From assembly GCF_041146395.1 (NCBI RefSeq), contig NC_091000.1:13654501-13718500 (forward strand): a DNA stretch of 64,000 nt, read 5' to 3'. The notes under the pieces are model-generated. The model was given only the letters and a program-made list of their open reading frames with translations. It had not been told where the DNA came from and made no database searches. Of the stretch, positions 35,234 through 46,837 are shown piece by piece (positions within the stretch are counted from its first letter, which is position 1; each line of letters begins with the position of its first letter). Both the position numbers and the translations under genes were made by a program. Source of the DNA: Eulemur rufifrons (Eukaryota > Chordata > Mammalia > Primates > Lemuridae).

Positions 35234-36282
35234 CTATTAAGCTAAATTCAATCTCTTTTTTTTTTCAGACCCAAATTTATTTTTAGAACAAGAGACGAAT
35301 GCTTCTATTCTACCCTTTCTAATACTGAATTGGCCTTTAGTAAGAAAGTACATTATTTTATTTTAAACTGTGTCATGTTACTAACCTGAATCTTTTTGCT
35401 ATACTGACAGGTTGTTTCGATCAGCCTCCTCCTAATCTTTGATTCGTTATAACACTGGCACATTCCTGTCTTTCCCTGTAATCCTCACCCCTCTTTTGCT
35501 TGTTTTTCTCTCAGTGAAGTATAGAAAGTCAAAACTTGTTATGGTTTGGAAATGTCTCTTTCATTGCTGGAACGGACTGTTTTCCTGTTATCCTGTCTTT
35601 GTGATTTATGTGGAATGGCACACTTTGAAAGCTTTGACCTGAGAGCCCCTCTCCCCATTGCTATTAACTATTGATGCAGAACAGATGGCACAACAACTTA
35701 CCTGGGCACCTGTGTCCTCACCTGGACAGTGGGGAACATAATGCCAACCACATCTCCACAGCAATGCCTACCTATGCAACAGTAGATGACTGAGGAAAAT
35801 GAAAGAGCTGTGCCTTTGGGGAAACAATAAAAATTAATACAACCTTTTATCTCTGATAATACAGAACAGTAAATAAAATTATCAGTGATTTTGCAGGTAG
35901 AGTGTTACTTTCCAGGCCATAGTCTAGTTAAGGAGGGCAGTAAGGACCTGCCCTGATGCGCTGTCCCTGCACGGTTGGTCTCCTCATCTCATTTCTACCA
36001 CTCTCGTCTTTGTCCCTGTCTTCTCAGTTACAGCTACTTAACAGGACTCCCTCATCATCTTGAACACAGCTCAGCAACATCACCATCATATGAGCCTAAG
36101 GATGAGACTTTTGTCCCTAATAAATAAATGCATTGTGTATATGCTGTAATAATATATTCTTGAGGAATGGATAAATATTATGTAGACTCCATTTTTCTGA
36201 CCATCAATTAAGCACAAAAAGATTTTTAAGGCACTGATTTTTGCATTCTTAAATGAAAAAAATAATATTCTTGAAATAAAGG

Positions 36283-36301
36283 TTTTTTTTTTTTTTTTTT
36301 T
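36283..36301. repeat. poly(T) tract
   Basis: Nineteen or so T with no SINE body attached on either side, so an orphan homopolymer rather than an Alu or L1 tail. Confidence 0.8.
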
Positions 36302-37271
36302 ATAATTTGGAGAAACATTTGCATGTGCACAAGTTTGGTGCCTATTTTCAACCTGGCATTTTTACCCTTTCCCTTTTCCTATTTTATTATGGATGGTGTA
36401 TGTTTTAAAAAGACTGAACTCCTTATACCTTTATGTGTTTAGTGAGAACCTCCTTGTAGAATAGTTCTGAATTGTTTTTTCTTATTTTCTCTAGAACCTC
36501 CATTTGAGTACCTTACTTTCCCTACATCTAGTACATTGTACTAGTTTGGGGATATCAAAATCAGATACGCTGATCAATGCTGCACGCTGACTAGCAAAGC
36601 CAGTGCTAAAATGCAGCTCCTACCTATAGCACCTCCAAGTTTTGTCACTGCTAAATTTTCAAATGCTTTAACCTAGGATTGGATAAACTGCATGTCACCT
36701 GCTAAAACACAAACTGTATCTTTCATAAAAGTATATTTTATTAAATAAAAGCATAGACTATAAAATTTTAAAGTGAAAGTTGATGGCGATTTAATTTTAT
36801 AATGAATCTATATCTAGAAGTCTCACTAAATTTAGTCTGAATAAATCTTTAGCAAGGTCACAAATTCATTTTTATAAAAATTCTTCAAATGAGTTCAGAA
36901 ACCTTCCAACTAAGGAAACGACAAGTTCAACCTTAGTGTCCTGAGTGGCTCAGTATCTTATAAAGGCCATAGAATCACGAAGATCTTTCTGAGACTGACT
37001 CATGGGAGTCCATCGACAACTATTTAGGTCTTCCAATGGGTCATATTCTCACTGGAGATTATTTACTATGTCTGGAATCCTAATGCTTGGTGTCTTTAAT
37101 GAGAAAAATAATATCAAAAAATGTCAATGTTCAGCCAACACAAATTTGTATGATCTACAAAAGAAAATGTTTTCAGATTTTGGGCTTACTTATTTTTGTT
37201 TTTATGTGACAGATTTGCTAAACAAAGCTTACAAATCCCTTCTTCCTCTCTACTGGCCACTATCCCCACCC

Positions 37272-37300
37272 GACACACACACACACACACACACACACAC
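37272..37300. repeat. (AC)n microsatellite
   Basis: About 14 perfect AC units. The 110-codon plus frame and the 75-codon minus frame over it translate the repeat (His-Thr and Cys-Val) and are not genes. Confidence 0.9.
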
Positions 37301-37842
37301 TCCTCCTCACATCCAGGCCCCATTAGACTGTTAACACCCACATAAGCTCTAGGATGCCAAGCTTTCTGAGGGAAATTGACTCTGCTGAGTACTCCTTTAT
37401 CCTCAGTATACATTACATTACAAGGAATAGTACTGAAATTCTCAATGCTTACAATGTTCCCTAGGAGTGTATCAGTTGAGCAGGCGAAAAAAAATATGTG
37501 GAAGTTTATTATTTTTCCACCAATATATTTGACACCACCTTTGGAAAGTGAACAAAAGGCATACTGTCAAGCGGATAGACCTGGACAAAATGTTACTGTT
37601 TGTTCCTCACGAGCACAGAGGTACATTTAAGCAAAGAAAGACATTCCACGGCTCTCCTGGGGCTTCCTTCCTCTGGCTGAACTACACCAACATGTTCACA
37701 CCACTGTGGGTCAGACTGTGCTGGAATTTAAAATGCAGACTTCTATTTGCCAATTGCTTAAATACCACAGCTGTAAAAATTCATATTAGGATTGAACCTG
37801 GCTTTAAAATATCATGAAACAGATGAGAGTTTATTTTAAAAA

Positions 37843-37861
37843 AGAGAGAGAGAGAGAGAGA
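37843..37861. repeat. (AG)n microsatellite
   Basis: About nine perfect AG units following an A-rich stretch. Confidence 0.85.
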
Positions 37862-38858
37862 TGTGTACACATGAAATTATAGTAGAAGACACGGAAATAA
37901 GGACTGTCCTTGTTTGGCAGATTCTATAAGCCTCAAAGTCACCAGAAGTCACCTGGCTTTGGATTATGTTTCAAATCCAAGCTCACTGACATTCATGAAA
38001 CTTTTGGCAAGCATGGGCCAAGTTTCGAGCAAGGCTGGGTAGAATACTTCTTTCATGTGGAACTTGTGTGAAACTCAGTGGCTTTGGCTAGATTTCACCT
38101 TGAGTTTCACATTCAAACAATCCAAAGTTTCAAAGTAAAATTAAGGGTCACAGAGAAACAGAGAGAAGGGGAGAAAAAAACAGGGAAAATATGGCTTGCC
38201 TGGGAATGGAATGGTCTTCTAACATCTTCCTACTCAATGTCATCCTGGGGCCATTTAATTTTGCACCTGAACTTGTTCTGCCTTTAGCAATACATCTGCA
38301 CTCAGCACTGTTGGTCCCAGGCTTCCCAGTACTGAGGGGGACAGTATTCTGGACCCCCAAAAGTCCCAGGCTCAAAATAACTGGAAGATTTAAAATATTA
38401 GCTATATGCAGAAATGTGATGATTAATATACTCCTTATAATGTAGACTTGAAGGGGAAAAGTAGTAATCAAATGTCCAAGTTTGGGAAATAAAAAACTAG
38501 ACTGAACATCTCTAGGTTGAATAGCAGGTTTTCCTACCGTTAATCCAAATTCTAGAGAACCCATTGCATCTGCTCCTAATCCAGGGGGACCTCCCCCAGA
38601 GCATTTTCCATAGCTCCATCCCTTTGAAAACTTGTCCTGAGCGCGCTTGCTTCCAAAGAAGCAAGGTGCAGGCTACAAGGAGCAGACTGCGTCAGCTCTG
38701 AGGAGCCACTGTCCTTCACTGGGACGGAAACAGTCTCCTGACAGGATTAGGCTCATTCTATTCCTAACCTTCAACAGAACACGCAGGGACAGTTTGCCAG
38801 GGAATGTCAAACTCTGCATCTGGTGGAGGACTTAGAGAATACCTTGTGCTTGGGATGG

Positions 38859-38879
38859 GAAAAAAAAAAAAAAAAAAAA
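38859..38879. repeat. poly(A) tract
   Basis: About 20 A without a recognisable retroposon upstream. It could be the tail of a decayed retroposed sequence, but no parent is visible. Confidence 0.8.
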
Positions 38880-39068
38880 GTAACAAACAAATATAATGCA
38901 CATGTGAGCTTTCTTTAAAATAAGGAAAATACTGAAAAGTTGATTGGCTAGTAAGTGCTACATTTTGCCCATTTTAGGATATACATTTAAAAAAAATTCC
39001 CTTATCCCTCACACAGAAGTTTCACTAGCATGACAGATTTTGGCTACTGAGGATTTTTGTTTTTTAAG

Positions 39069-39118
39069 TTTCTTTTTCTTCCTTTCTTTCTTCTTCTTTC
39101 TCTCTCTCTCTCTCTTTT
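39069..39118. repeat. pyrimidine tract with (CT)n
   Basis: An almost pure T/C run ending in about eight CT units. Mirror-repeat character gives it triplex (H-DNA) potential. Confidence 0.8.
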
Positions 39119-41166
39119 GTTACTCAGAAGATCACTGTGTGTTTTAAATGTATGTCTTCTTTTGACATGTGGTCTGTGTACTGATAAACTTCTTTGAAAA
39201 AAAGCATCTTTTAATTCCAAGCGTTTCAGTATTCATGTTAAAAAAGCACCAGTAGGGCCCCAAGATACATGGTGATTGTAAAGACGCGGGACACTCAGGA
39301 GGGACTCTGTACTGTCATTTGCTGCTCACTGTTAGACATCTGCTGGGGGGAGCCACAAACTGTCGGGAAGTCTATGTGGGGGAGAACCTTGCCAAAGAAC
39401 CGTTTTCTTTCAGTTGGCCTTATGGAAGTAAAATCTAAGACATATCAGTGAGGAAAACCAAAGTTCCAATAAATTATTTAAAGGAAATGCTATCAAAGCA
39501 TCAAGCCAAAAAAAAAAGAGAAGAAGAAAAAAGACTTTTTACTGAACAAAGTAAATACCCACAATCAAAGTAAATGCTATGTTTGAAGTTCAAGTCCACA
39601 GATCAAAGTACTTTGCAAAATGTCAAGTGCAAGCATAAGGTTGGGGGGAGGGCGAGGGGAGGCACAGAAAGCTAACCAAAATATTAGATTGTCACATTAG
39701 AAAAACCTTCCAGCAAATGTACCTAGCAAAAGACATCCAACTTAGTAAGGAATTCTCAAAATTGAGTCTCCAAAATGTGCTGGGAACATACAAAACAACA
39801 ACCACCACAACAACCAAACAAAGAAATAACCCCTCCAAACAACCGTTCTCATTCCAAGCTAGCAAATTAACAAAACAGTGATGAAAGGAGAACATAACAT
39901 GGTACAGCTATCTTGTCATCCTTAAAGAAAAATCATCAATATATTCTCTTTGCTCAGGTGGTTACATCTTTTACCTCTTTAAAGAAAATGCCCTGGAAAA
40001 GTTAAAAATAAGAAAGCAGTCTAAACAACAAAATTATGACGTCTGGAAGGTCCTTGCATTGCCCTGGCAATGAGACTTAATTAGAGTTCTGATTCAGGGC
40101 TCAAAGTCCAGACTGTACTGCAGGTCACTATTATAGACAGCTTTAGGCAAAGTTTAAAATCACAGCCACAAAAATGCACAGATGCTCCTGCCGTGTTCTG
40201 GAACACAGTATTTACCTGGGAGTCGTTCACAGCCCCTCTTAATTTTCACTATAAATAAATTATTTTAAACACATGAATCATGAACATATTAGAAAATGAA
40301 TAAATCCAGAAGAAAAAAAAATCTTACCTACAGGCAGCTGAGTTCAACAGTTGCTCTAAACAGAGGAAGTAGGAGTCAGTGGCCTTTTACATGCAGAGAT
40401 TGTTTATTTAGCCCTTTTTAAAAGGTCTTGAACTCCAAAGGTTTAAGATTAAGTCCAATCCAAGTGTCTGAAGGGAAAAAAGGCAAGAGAGAAGGCAAAT
40501 AAGAGAGGGAAAGAATCCCAGCTGCTGGGTGGTGCTACTGTGCTGAGAGCATTTGAGCTATTTTCAGCATTAACAGCAGCCGGGGTTGTCTGCAAAGAGA
40601 TGAAAATGCCTTGCCCGAGTCGCCACCCCCCACACCGACCAGGAAACCCACAACAACTTGGTTCATTGTGCAAATATTCATTTAAATTTTGGGGAAAATT
40701 GCCAGCACCATAGAAAACAAAACAAACCACAACTTGACTGGAATCTTAAAGAAACACAGTGCCTTGCCATGATCCTCAAATTTTCAAAACGATTTCCCTG
40801 ATTCATTGCAAGCAAAATGTTCTGTTTCTGCTTTATGGAGAAGGAAGACTTCTCCTCTGATATTTGCTTGCTTACTTCTATGGGTCTTAAAAAAATATTT
40901 TCGATCTGTTAGGAGTCTTCATTGTCAGTTTAATTCTTCTTAAGACTGAAGACAAATGGTTTCTTTCTAGCACGCACCTAAATTTCCAGTTTCATCAACT
41001 AGGCTATTTTTGAAAGCTTCTGCTTAAGGCGTTGACATTTCTTATCTGGTGGCAGAGACGGGGCCATTCCGTGACATGATGCAGACAGAGACTGACCCCT
41101 GCTTCTGACTCCATAGGCCAATGAAGAAATAATTCAAATTGGGTCACCAGCAATGACTGGAAAACT

Positions 41167-41185
41167 ATGAGCATTCCTTTTGTTT
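41167..41185. repeat. target-site duplication, left copy (Alu)
   Basis: The 19-bp word atgagcattccttttgttt recurs with three or four changes at 41568-41586, bracketing the Alu and its extra 3' segment. Confidence 0.65.
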
Positions 41186-41567
41186 GTTTTATTTTATTTT
41201 AATTTTTTATTTTTGAAGGGGTGGGGGTTTGTGAGGAGGGGTGCTCCATTGCCTTGTTTGTTTTTATTGAGACAGAGTCTCACTCTGTCACCCTGGGTAG
41301 AGTGCAGTGGCATCATTGTAGCACACCGAAACCTCCAACTCCTGGGCTCAAGCGATCCTTCTGTCTCAGCCTCCCGGGTAGCTGGGACTACAGGTGCTCA
41401 TCACTGTGACCACGCCCCACAGGGTTTTTTTTTTTTTCTTTCTTTCTTTTCAGTAGAGACGTGTCTCCCTATTGCTTAGGCTGGTCTCAAACTCCTGGCC
41501 TCAAGCAATCCTCCCTCCTCGGCCTCCCAGAGTACTAGATTACAGGCGTGAGCCACCATGCCCAGCC
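41186..41567 (-). mobile_element. dimeric Alu with a 40-bp unique 3' segment and second A-tail
   Basis: On the minus strand the element reads: left arm from 41567 ('ggctgggcatggtggctcac', then 'actctgggaggccgagg'), expanded A/G-rich linker (41423-41451), right arm ending 'gagtgagactctgtctca' at about 41269, a first A-rich tail (41255-41268), a 40-bp non-Alu segment (41215-41254) and a second A/T-rich tail (41186-41214). Flanking 19-bp duplications enclose everything, so the extra segment came with the insertion. The arm variants point to a strepsirrhine primate. A 99-codon frame across it is spurious. Confidence 0.88.
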
Positions 41568-41586
41568 ATGAACTTTCGTTTTGTTT
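41568..41586. repeat. target-site duplication, right copy (Alu)
   Basis: The word atgaactttcgttttgttt begins immediately after the Alu 5' end and pairs with 41167-41185. Confidence 0.65.
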
Positions 41587-41619
41587 CTAGAAGTAAAAAT
41601 TAAGAGCTAGAAGCTATAT

Positions 41620-41745
41620 TCACATTCATTCATTCATTCAGCAAATATTTATATGGCAAGCACTTCTGAGCCTGCAATGAGCGAGGCACTCTAAGAATAT
41701 AGAAGTAGGCAGAATAATCAGCCTTCTTGCCTTCTTTATGGCACA
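41620..41745 (-). repeat. L2 LINE 3' terminus, antisense
   Basis: Starts with 'cattcattcattcattcagc' and continues 'aaatatttatatggcaagca' and 'gcgaggcactctaagaata', the antisense L2 end with its ATTC repeats. Confidence 0.75.
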
Positions 41746-43284
41746 CAAATGCAGCAAGAATAAATGAAAATGAATGTGTTACATTCTCCAGCCTCTTTCT
41801 CACATGATGAGACTATTCAAATCATAGCAGTGTGAGACTGAGATCTCTTCCTACTGCGACTGAAGGAAGACGCTTGTGTCCTCAGACCAACTTCTGGCTT
41901 CCATGACTCCATTATGCCTTTCGCACCACCAAGAAGCAAAATTACTTCCTACCATGGAAGCACTTAAGTATTTTTATAAAAGCCTTTATTCCATGTAGAT
42001 GAAATCTTTGTTTCTTTTCAACTTCCTACTCCCTCTAACAAAAAGAATGCTTAAGCAGCCAGAAAGCGCTGTGGAGAGGCTTTATACATCAGTAGGCAAA
42101 ACAAGATTCTGCAATCTTAATCCAGTATTAAAAAACTGCCTTGATATATTTTATAATTAATATGATGGTTGTACCAGATGCTCACATCACATCCACTTCT
42201 TTCTTTGCAATTAAAGAAAGACACTGGAATTGATTATAGAAAATACTAAGGATTATATATCACGTAAAAAAAGGATTACAAGTACTATGTTAAAATAGTG
42301 AAATCCTTCAGCTCAATAGACCTCATATTAAAACTACACAGATATTTTGATTAAAAAAAGAATCACAGCTTAAATTTGAAATATCTAATCATATTTTTAA
42401 AAATAAGATTAACTTTGTTTAAAAACTATATACCAGGTTTGAAAAAATCGCTGTAGATAATGCGTTTTTTTGTTCATTTATTTTAAATGGTCACATTTTC
42501 ATGTCTTAAATACCTGCCAATTTAAAATAGGATATTTGTTTTGCCTGGCCACAATGTTGAATGGTCACTCTACTAGCAAAAATTGAAAGCCTAGCCTCAG
42601 ATAAACACATTTTTTAAAAAACTGCTTTTACTTTTTCTTCCTTATAATAGTTCATGACAAAAATTGGAAGATACATTTAAAAATTGTCCTTTCTTGAGAA
42701 ACTAATGAAACAAATAAAGATGAATTCTTTGACTACTAAGTCAACCATTACTTTTAAATTCCAAGCTGCTTGCTTGCCACGTCGGTCCTCAGGGAAGCCC
42801 AGTGCCTCCCTTTTACCTGTTGGAGTCATATTGTATCAAACTCAGCACTGGAACAAATAGGCCACCACCCTGCTAGCTGCGTTCACTTAGGATGACACCT
42901 ATCCCGCTCTGTGGCAAACCACGGTCCCCTTTGTTCCCCAAGGATCCCGACTGTCCACATAGCCTGTCAGTAAGCACCTGTCAACAGATCTGATGGCACA
43001 GAAGAGTACAAGTTCGACTTTAGGCATATTTTAGAAGGTGAGAGGGTAGTAAGTTCTCACTTTTCTACTTACCCAACTAGTATGACTTTTCTCTTACATG
43101 CTATTGATGCATTAACAATTGTTACCAACTGCACTAATGTTAATGATTTTATTCATATCTTTCATTTGTTCTTTCTTTCTTTTCTTTTACAAATAAGTTT
43201 ATTTTAAAAATTAGGACGTGCTTATATTCAAGTGGACTTCTTGTATCGATGAAACACAAAAGAGGGCTTTGGTGTAACCCCACC
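41746..43284. other. AT-rich single-copy DNA, no gene seen
   Basis: No transposon or exon is identified. The short stretch 42770-43020 is GC-richer with several CpGs and might be a decayed repeat or a regulatory block. I cannot classify it. Confidence 0.4.
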
Positions 43285-43420
43285 CCTGTATAAAATGCGG
43301 ATGATAGCAGCACCAATCCAGAGCTGTGTTAGGGCTCATTTGAATAATGCACACAAAGTGCTTAACTGAGTAATGTCTGGTGCACAGCAAGCCTTTGATT
43401 AAAGTTAATACTACTATCAC
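43285..43420 (+). repeat. MIR SINE, 3' half
   Basis: Reads 'cccctgtataaaatgcggat', 'gatagcagcacc', 'cacaaagtgcttaactgag' and 'tggtgcacagcaagcctttg', the 3' half of a sense MIR. Confidence 0.7.
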
Positions 43421-43731
43421 AGCTTTGCTGTCCAATATGGTAGTTACCTGTTGCTATTGAGTTCCTAAAATATGGCTAGTCAGAACTGAAATGTCATGTA
43501 AGTGTAAAATGCACACTGGACTTCTAGGACTTAATATAAAAAAGAATGTAAATTATGGCACTAGTTTTTTATATTGATCAAATGTTGTAATGACAGTATT
43601 TTTGACATACTGGGTTAAAGAAGATATTTTGTTAAAATTAATTTTACATATTTCCTTTTAGTTTTTAAAACATGACTACCAGCAAAGTTAAAGTTACACA
43701 TGTGGCTTGCATTGTTTCTATTGGGCAGTGC
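43421..43731 (+). mobile_element. non-autonomous DNA transposon (hAT-type MITE), copy 1
   Basis: About 311 bp starting 'gctttgctgtccaatatgg' and ending 'gtttctattgggcagtgcc'. The ends form an imperfect terminal inverted repeat around CTGYCCAATA. A homologous element of nearly the same length and orientation lies at 58135-58441. I recognise it as a common mammal-wide MER family but cannot name the subfamily reliably. Confidence 0.7.
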
Positions 43732-43740
43732 CATCTAAGC

Positions 43741-43901
43741 CAATGGTTCTCAAACTGTAGTGAGCGTCTGTCACCTGGAATGTTTGTAAAAACACAGACT
43801 GCCACCCCGAGTTTCTGATTCAATAGGTCTGGGAAGGGCCTGAAATTTTGCATCTCTAATAAGTTTCCCGGTAATTCTTGACAACGTTTTGAGAAGTGCT
43901 G
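43741..43901 (+). mobile_element. MER20 hAT-type MITE
   Basis: Begins 'caatggttctcaaactgtag' and contains 'ctgtcacctggaatgtttg', 'tttctgattcaataggtctg' and 'gttttgagaagtgctg' at the end. This is a MER20 in sense orientation with recognisable termini. Confidence 0.85.
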
Positions 43902-43911
43902 GCCTTGAGGC

Positions 43912-44012
43912 TTGGTGCTTAAAAGGTGGTCCAGGGACCAATGTTAATGTCATCACTTGGGACCTTAACAACATCCCCAGGCTATGCGTCTGCACATTGA
44001 AATTTGAGAGAA
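43912..44012 (+). mobile_element. MER20-like MITE, internally deleted
   Basis: The left half ('aggtggtccagggaccaatg', 'gtcatcacttgggacctta') matches the MER20 start and 'gtctgcacattgaaatttga' matches its end. The middle is missing. It lies directly beside the preceding MER20. Confidence 0.55.
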
Positions 44013-44029
44013 ATTGATATAAAGTTGTG

Positions 44030-44190
44030 TCTCTCATCCCAGGTCCATAAAAGACTTACCTGGCAAACTTTAAAAAAATACCAGTACCCTGGACCCAGCC
44101 CTAGAGAGTTTGATCTAGTCAATCTGGATGAGACCCAGGCATCTGCATATCTGAACAGCTCTCCGTGTGATTCCTCTGTGAAAGCACGCA
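44030..44190 (+). mobile_element. MER20-class MITE fragment
   Basis: Reads 'taccagtaccctggaccca', 'gccctagagagtttgatcta' and 'gaacagctctccgtgtgatt', the interior and end of a MER20/MER1-class element without its start. This is the fourth DNA-transposon fragment in under 800 bp. Confidence 0.5.
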
Positions 44191-45244
44191 CTGAGAGTCT
44201 GAGGGGCAGTGGGGCCCCATCAGATGGATGTGGAAGGGCCAGGATCTAGAAACCAGACACTCCTTCTAGTGAGGGACGGATGCTTGAGGGTTGTCAGGTT
44301 TGGGAGGACAGGACCTATCGTGGGTGAAGACAGGAGAAATCACACAGCAAGGGCCCATGAGTGGGTGATGCAGTCAGCGGGGGAGCCAGGTGGGAGACCT
44401 CCCTGCCTTTGCATATCTGGCAGAAGTCCCGGCTGTCCTAGGTCTGGAGTTCAAAGGAAGACCAGGTAACGCAAAGCACAGCCTTGGTCTTGGAGGAACT
44501 AGAGCACTAGGCAAGTTACCTGGGCAGAGACGCAGGCTCAGAGGGACAGGAAGAGTACTTAGTTACAAGAACCCTGGTGTAAGTCAAGAGCAGGACCAAG
44601 AGCCACATTAAATGAGTTTCCTAAACTCTATGTAATGACAGGCTTGGTTTCAGAGGCCAGAGCAGAAATAATCTTTCAGACAGAGATGAGGAGGGAACAA
44701 AATGGATGAAAGTGTTGAAAGTCAGATTAGTTGTCTATTTCTTTCTCTCTCTGGCTAACACACAGTAAAAACCAAGACAGTTCCGGGCTGAGTGTTGGTC
44801 CAATTAAAACAATGTACATTAAGGTATAGTTGACACAGACCAAACCACCTTAGAGGGTAATTATACCCAAGAAAGGATCTTTTTAGCCCCAATAACTCCC
44901 CAATTGTCAGAACCAGTGGGAAATACTCGTATTTTGGAGGAGAGAAGCTGTCTGTTACTCACTGTACCTCTGTTCCACCCTTAAATCAGTGACCACACCA
45001 TTTTTAAGAGTCTGTCCAAATGACTTCATCAGTTTGCCAAATGACTCTTCATTTTTTCAGGTGGCACCAGAGTTTATGTGCTTCAGACAGTGTCACCGAA
45101 ATAAAATCCTCACTGTAAGAATCTGGGCTCACATTGGTAACATTTGAAACTTCCAATTCCGCATGCAGACACCATCTGTAGCTTTACTTCTCACTTCCTT
45201 GGTTAGTTGTTTCAGAGAACTTTTAAAAGTGCCAAATGCTTAAA
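44191..45244. other. single-copy DNA, no gene seen
   Basis: The GC-richer part (44190-44600) gives overlapping 70-90-codon frames with no recognisable domain. The remainder is AT-rich and shows no repeat family I know. Confidence 0.4.
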
Positions 45245-45475
45245 GCAGGAAGTCTGAAGTCAGGGTACCTGGGTTTGAATCCAGGTCCTGCCACTTACGC
45301 ATGACCTCGGGCCACTTAGCCTCTCTCTGCCTCCATTTCCTCCTCTATAGCAAACCGATCTCATTGAGTTGTGAGGATGAAAATAGTTGTTATATGAAAG
45401 AAACATAGAAAAGTTTGGTACTTTGTAAGTGCTACACACATGGTGGTTAAATAATCAAATTATATTTGAAAAACT
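45245..45475 (+). repeat. MIR SINE, near full length
   Basis: Reads 'gtacctgggtttgaatccag', 'gtcctgccacttacgcatga', 'cttagcctctctctgcctcc', 'gttgtgaggatgaaaatagt' and 'ttgtaagtgctacacacatg', giving a nearly complete sense MIR including the tRNA-derived B-box region. Confidence 0.88.
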
Positions 45476-46837
45476 GCAGATTCCGTATGTGGCTAAACTG
45501 AGTAATTTTTTTTAGATATTATGGTGATTTCCAGGGACTTTTATGTGCGTGATTTTTTTGAATGCAAATATTATGAGGATTTCTTTGAGTGTTGTTTAAG
45601 TTTTTTTCCCAAGAGAACTCAGAATTCTCAATCGATTCCTCATCACTTCCTATTATTTGAGAGGATCTCAGTAGGAAGGAAGTGAATGTAGTTTTCCCAT
45701 GAATATTGTTTTCTAGAGTACATTTTTTCCCCCTGAAGTCCTTTGAAAAGTGAGTCGCACTATAGATGTCTGAAGGCTTTCGTGGCCCATGTCAGTTCAG
45801 TAGCATTGTCTAATATTCCGGGAGAACAACGGGTCATTCTCCTAGACAAATATTTTAAGTGCTTAGGGAGAGGCAGCAAGACCGTCTGAAACAATGACGT
45901 GAGTTACAAAGATGTATTGAAAAGGCAGTCAGATTCTCCTACTGTAGGGACTATAGAAATCAGATAATGCTGATTAAAGGAAGGGGTGGGCCACTGAAAA
46001 CAGGCATGTTGGATACCAGTGAAGGCTCTATTAAGAGGAATAACATTTTTCATGCCTGTGTGCTTCAACCACGCTTAACAAACTGAAGCATAGGCGAGAA
46101 AATGATGGTGCTTAATAGCATTGTGCGTTAGCAGGCATCTGCCAGGTCACATACAGGAACCTCAGCTACAGCAAGTGTGTGCTGAACAAGGCTGAAATGT
46201 GCTGGGCACGGAAGCTGCGGCCCAGAGGCTGAGCAACTTCAGACCAGTCAGGCAAGCCCCCTATGCTGTGTCCTGAAATGTAGGCAGAGGAACTGGACTA
46301 CACATCCCATGCTCACCCTCAAATCCATGCTTTTGTTTGGGCTTATCTAGAGTACATGCAGCAATATCCCATGATTTACATCTGCTGGTGTCACTATTTG
46401 GAAGCTGGCAAATCACATGTTCAATGACTTCTACAGCCTGGTTATTGATGTTAAGCAAATGTTTTCTAGGAGGTGATTTGTCATCACATGTAATATTTTA
46501 CCATCGGGGATGGGACTTTACCAAGTGAGGTGGAAATCTTGACAAAAGGTTAAAGAACTATTAGCCAATGCAAGAGATTATACAGAAATGACTTCTTAAA
46601 ACCTTGAAATGCAATTTTCTAGTTAAAACTTTGTTTTTAAACTTACTGCCTGAACTCCATATGTATTTAAAAAGTATCTCTGCTGTTTATATAACCATGA
46701 CTTAGCTTTTTTTGACATTTACATTGCATTTGAAATTGAGCATATGCAACAGTTGCTAAATATGATATGAAAATTGTTAAGATAAGCCTTCTTAAAGTGG
46801 CTTATTTAGGGGTCTGTGCGATCTGGTGTCTTGCAGC
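45476..46837. other. single-copy DNA, possible MIR trace
   Basis: A weak antisense MIR-like trace lies at about 46200-46250 ('gcccagaggctgagcaactt'). Otherwise no transposon, RNA gene or exon is recognised. Confidence 0.4.

Larger units (their letters stand above)
32063..41166. other. 9-kb stretch nearly free of recognisable transposons
   Basis: Only weak traces are visible: a possible decayed DNA-transposon or L1 segment at 32490-32720 and another at 33170-33400. Simple repeats (T19, (CA)n, (GA)n, A20, pyrimidine tract) are listed separately. A perfect 10-7-10 inverted repeat lies at 35207-35233, and three TCF/LEF-type AWCAAAG cores at 39544-39608. Open frames such as 37002-37334 and 38148-38564 (minus) lack domains and overlap simple repeats or opposite-strand frames. 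Confidence 0.4.

Noticed and set aside
38148..38564. 138-codon minus-strand frame and 84-codon plus frame at the same place
   Set aside because: Mutually overlapping frames without domain similarity. No exon-intron structure or poly(A) context supports either.
38640..38900. Processed pseudogene ending in the A20 tract at 38859
   Set aside because: No parent gene is recognisable in the upstream 250 bp and no target duplication is apparent. A genome-wide search of 38500-38880 would decide.
41180..41479. 99-codon frame with protein-like look
   Set aside because: It is the familiar translation of an antisense Alu ('ETESHSVTL...' type in the neighbouring frame), not a gene.
45245..45475. tRNA-like B-box sequence 'gggtttgaatcc'
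   Set aside because: It belongs to a MIR SINE, whose head is tRNA-derived. No cloverleaf can be drawn.
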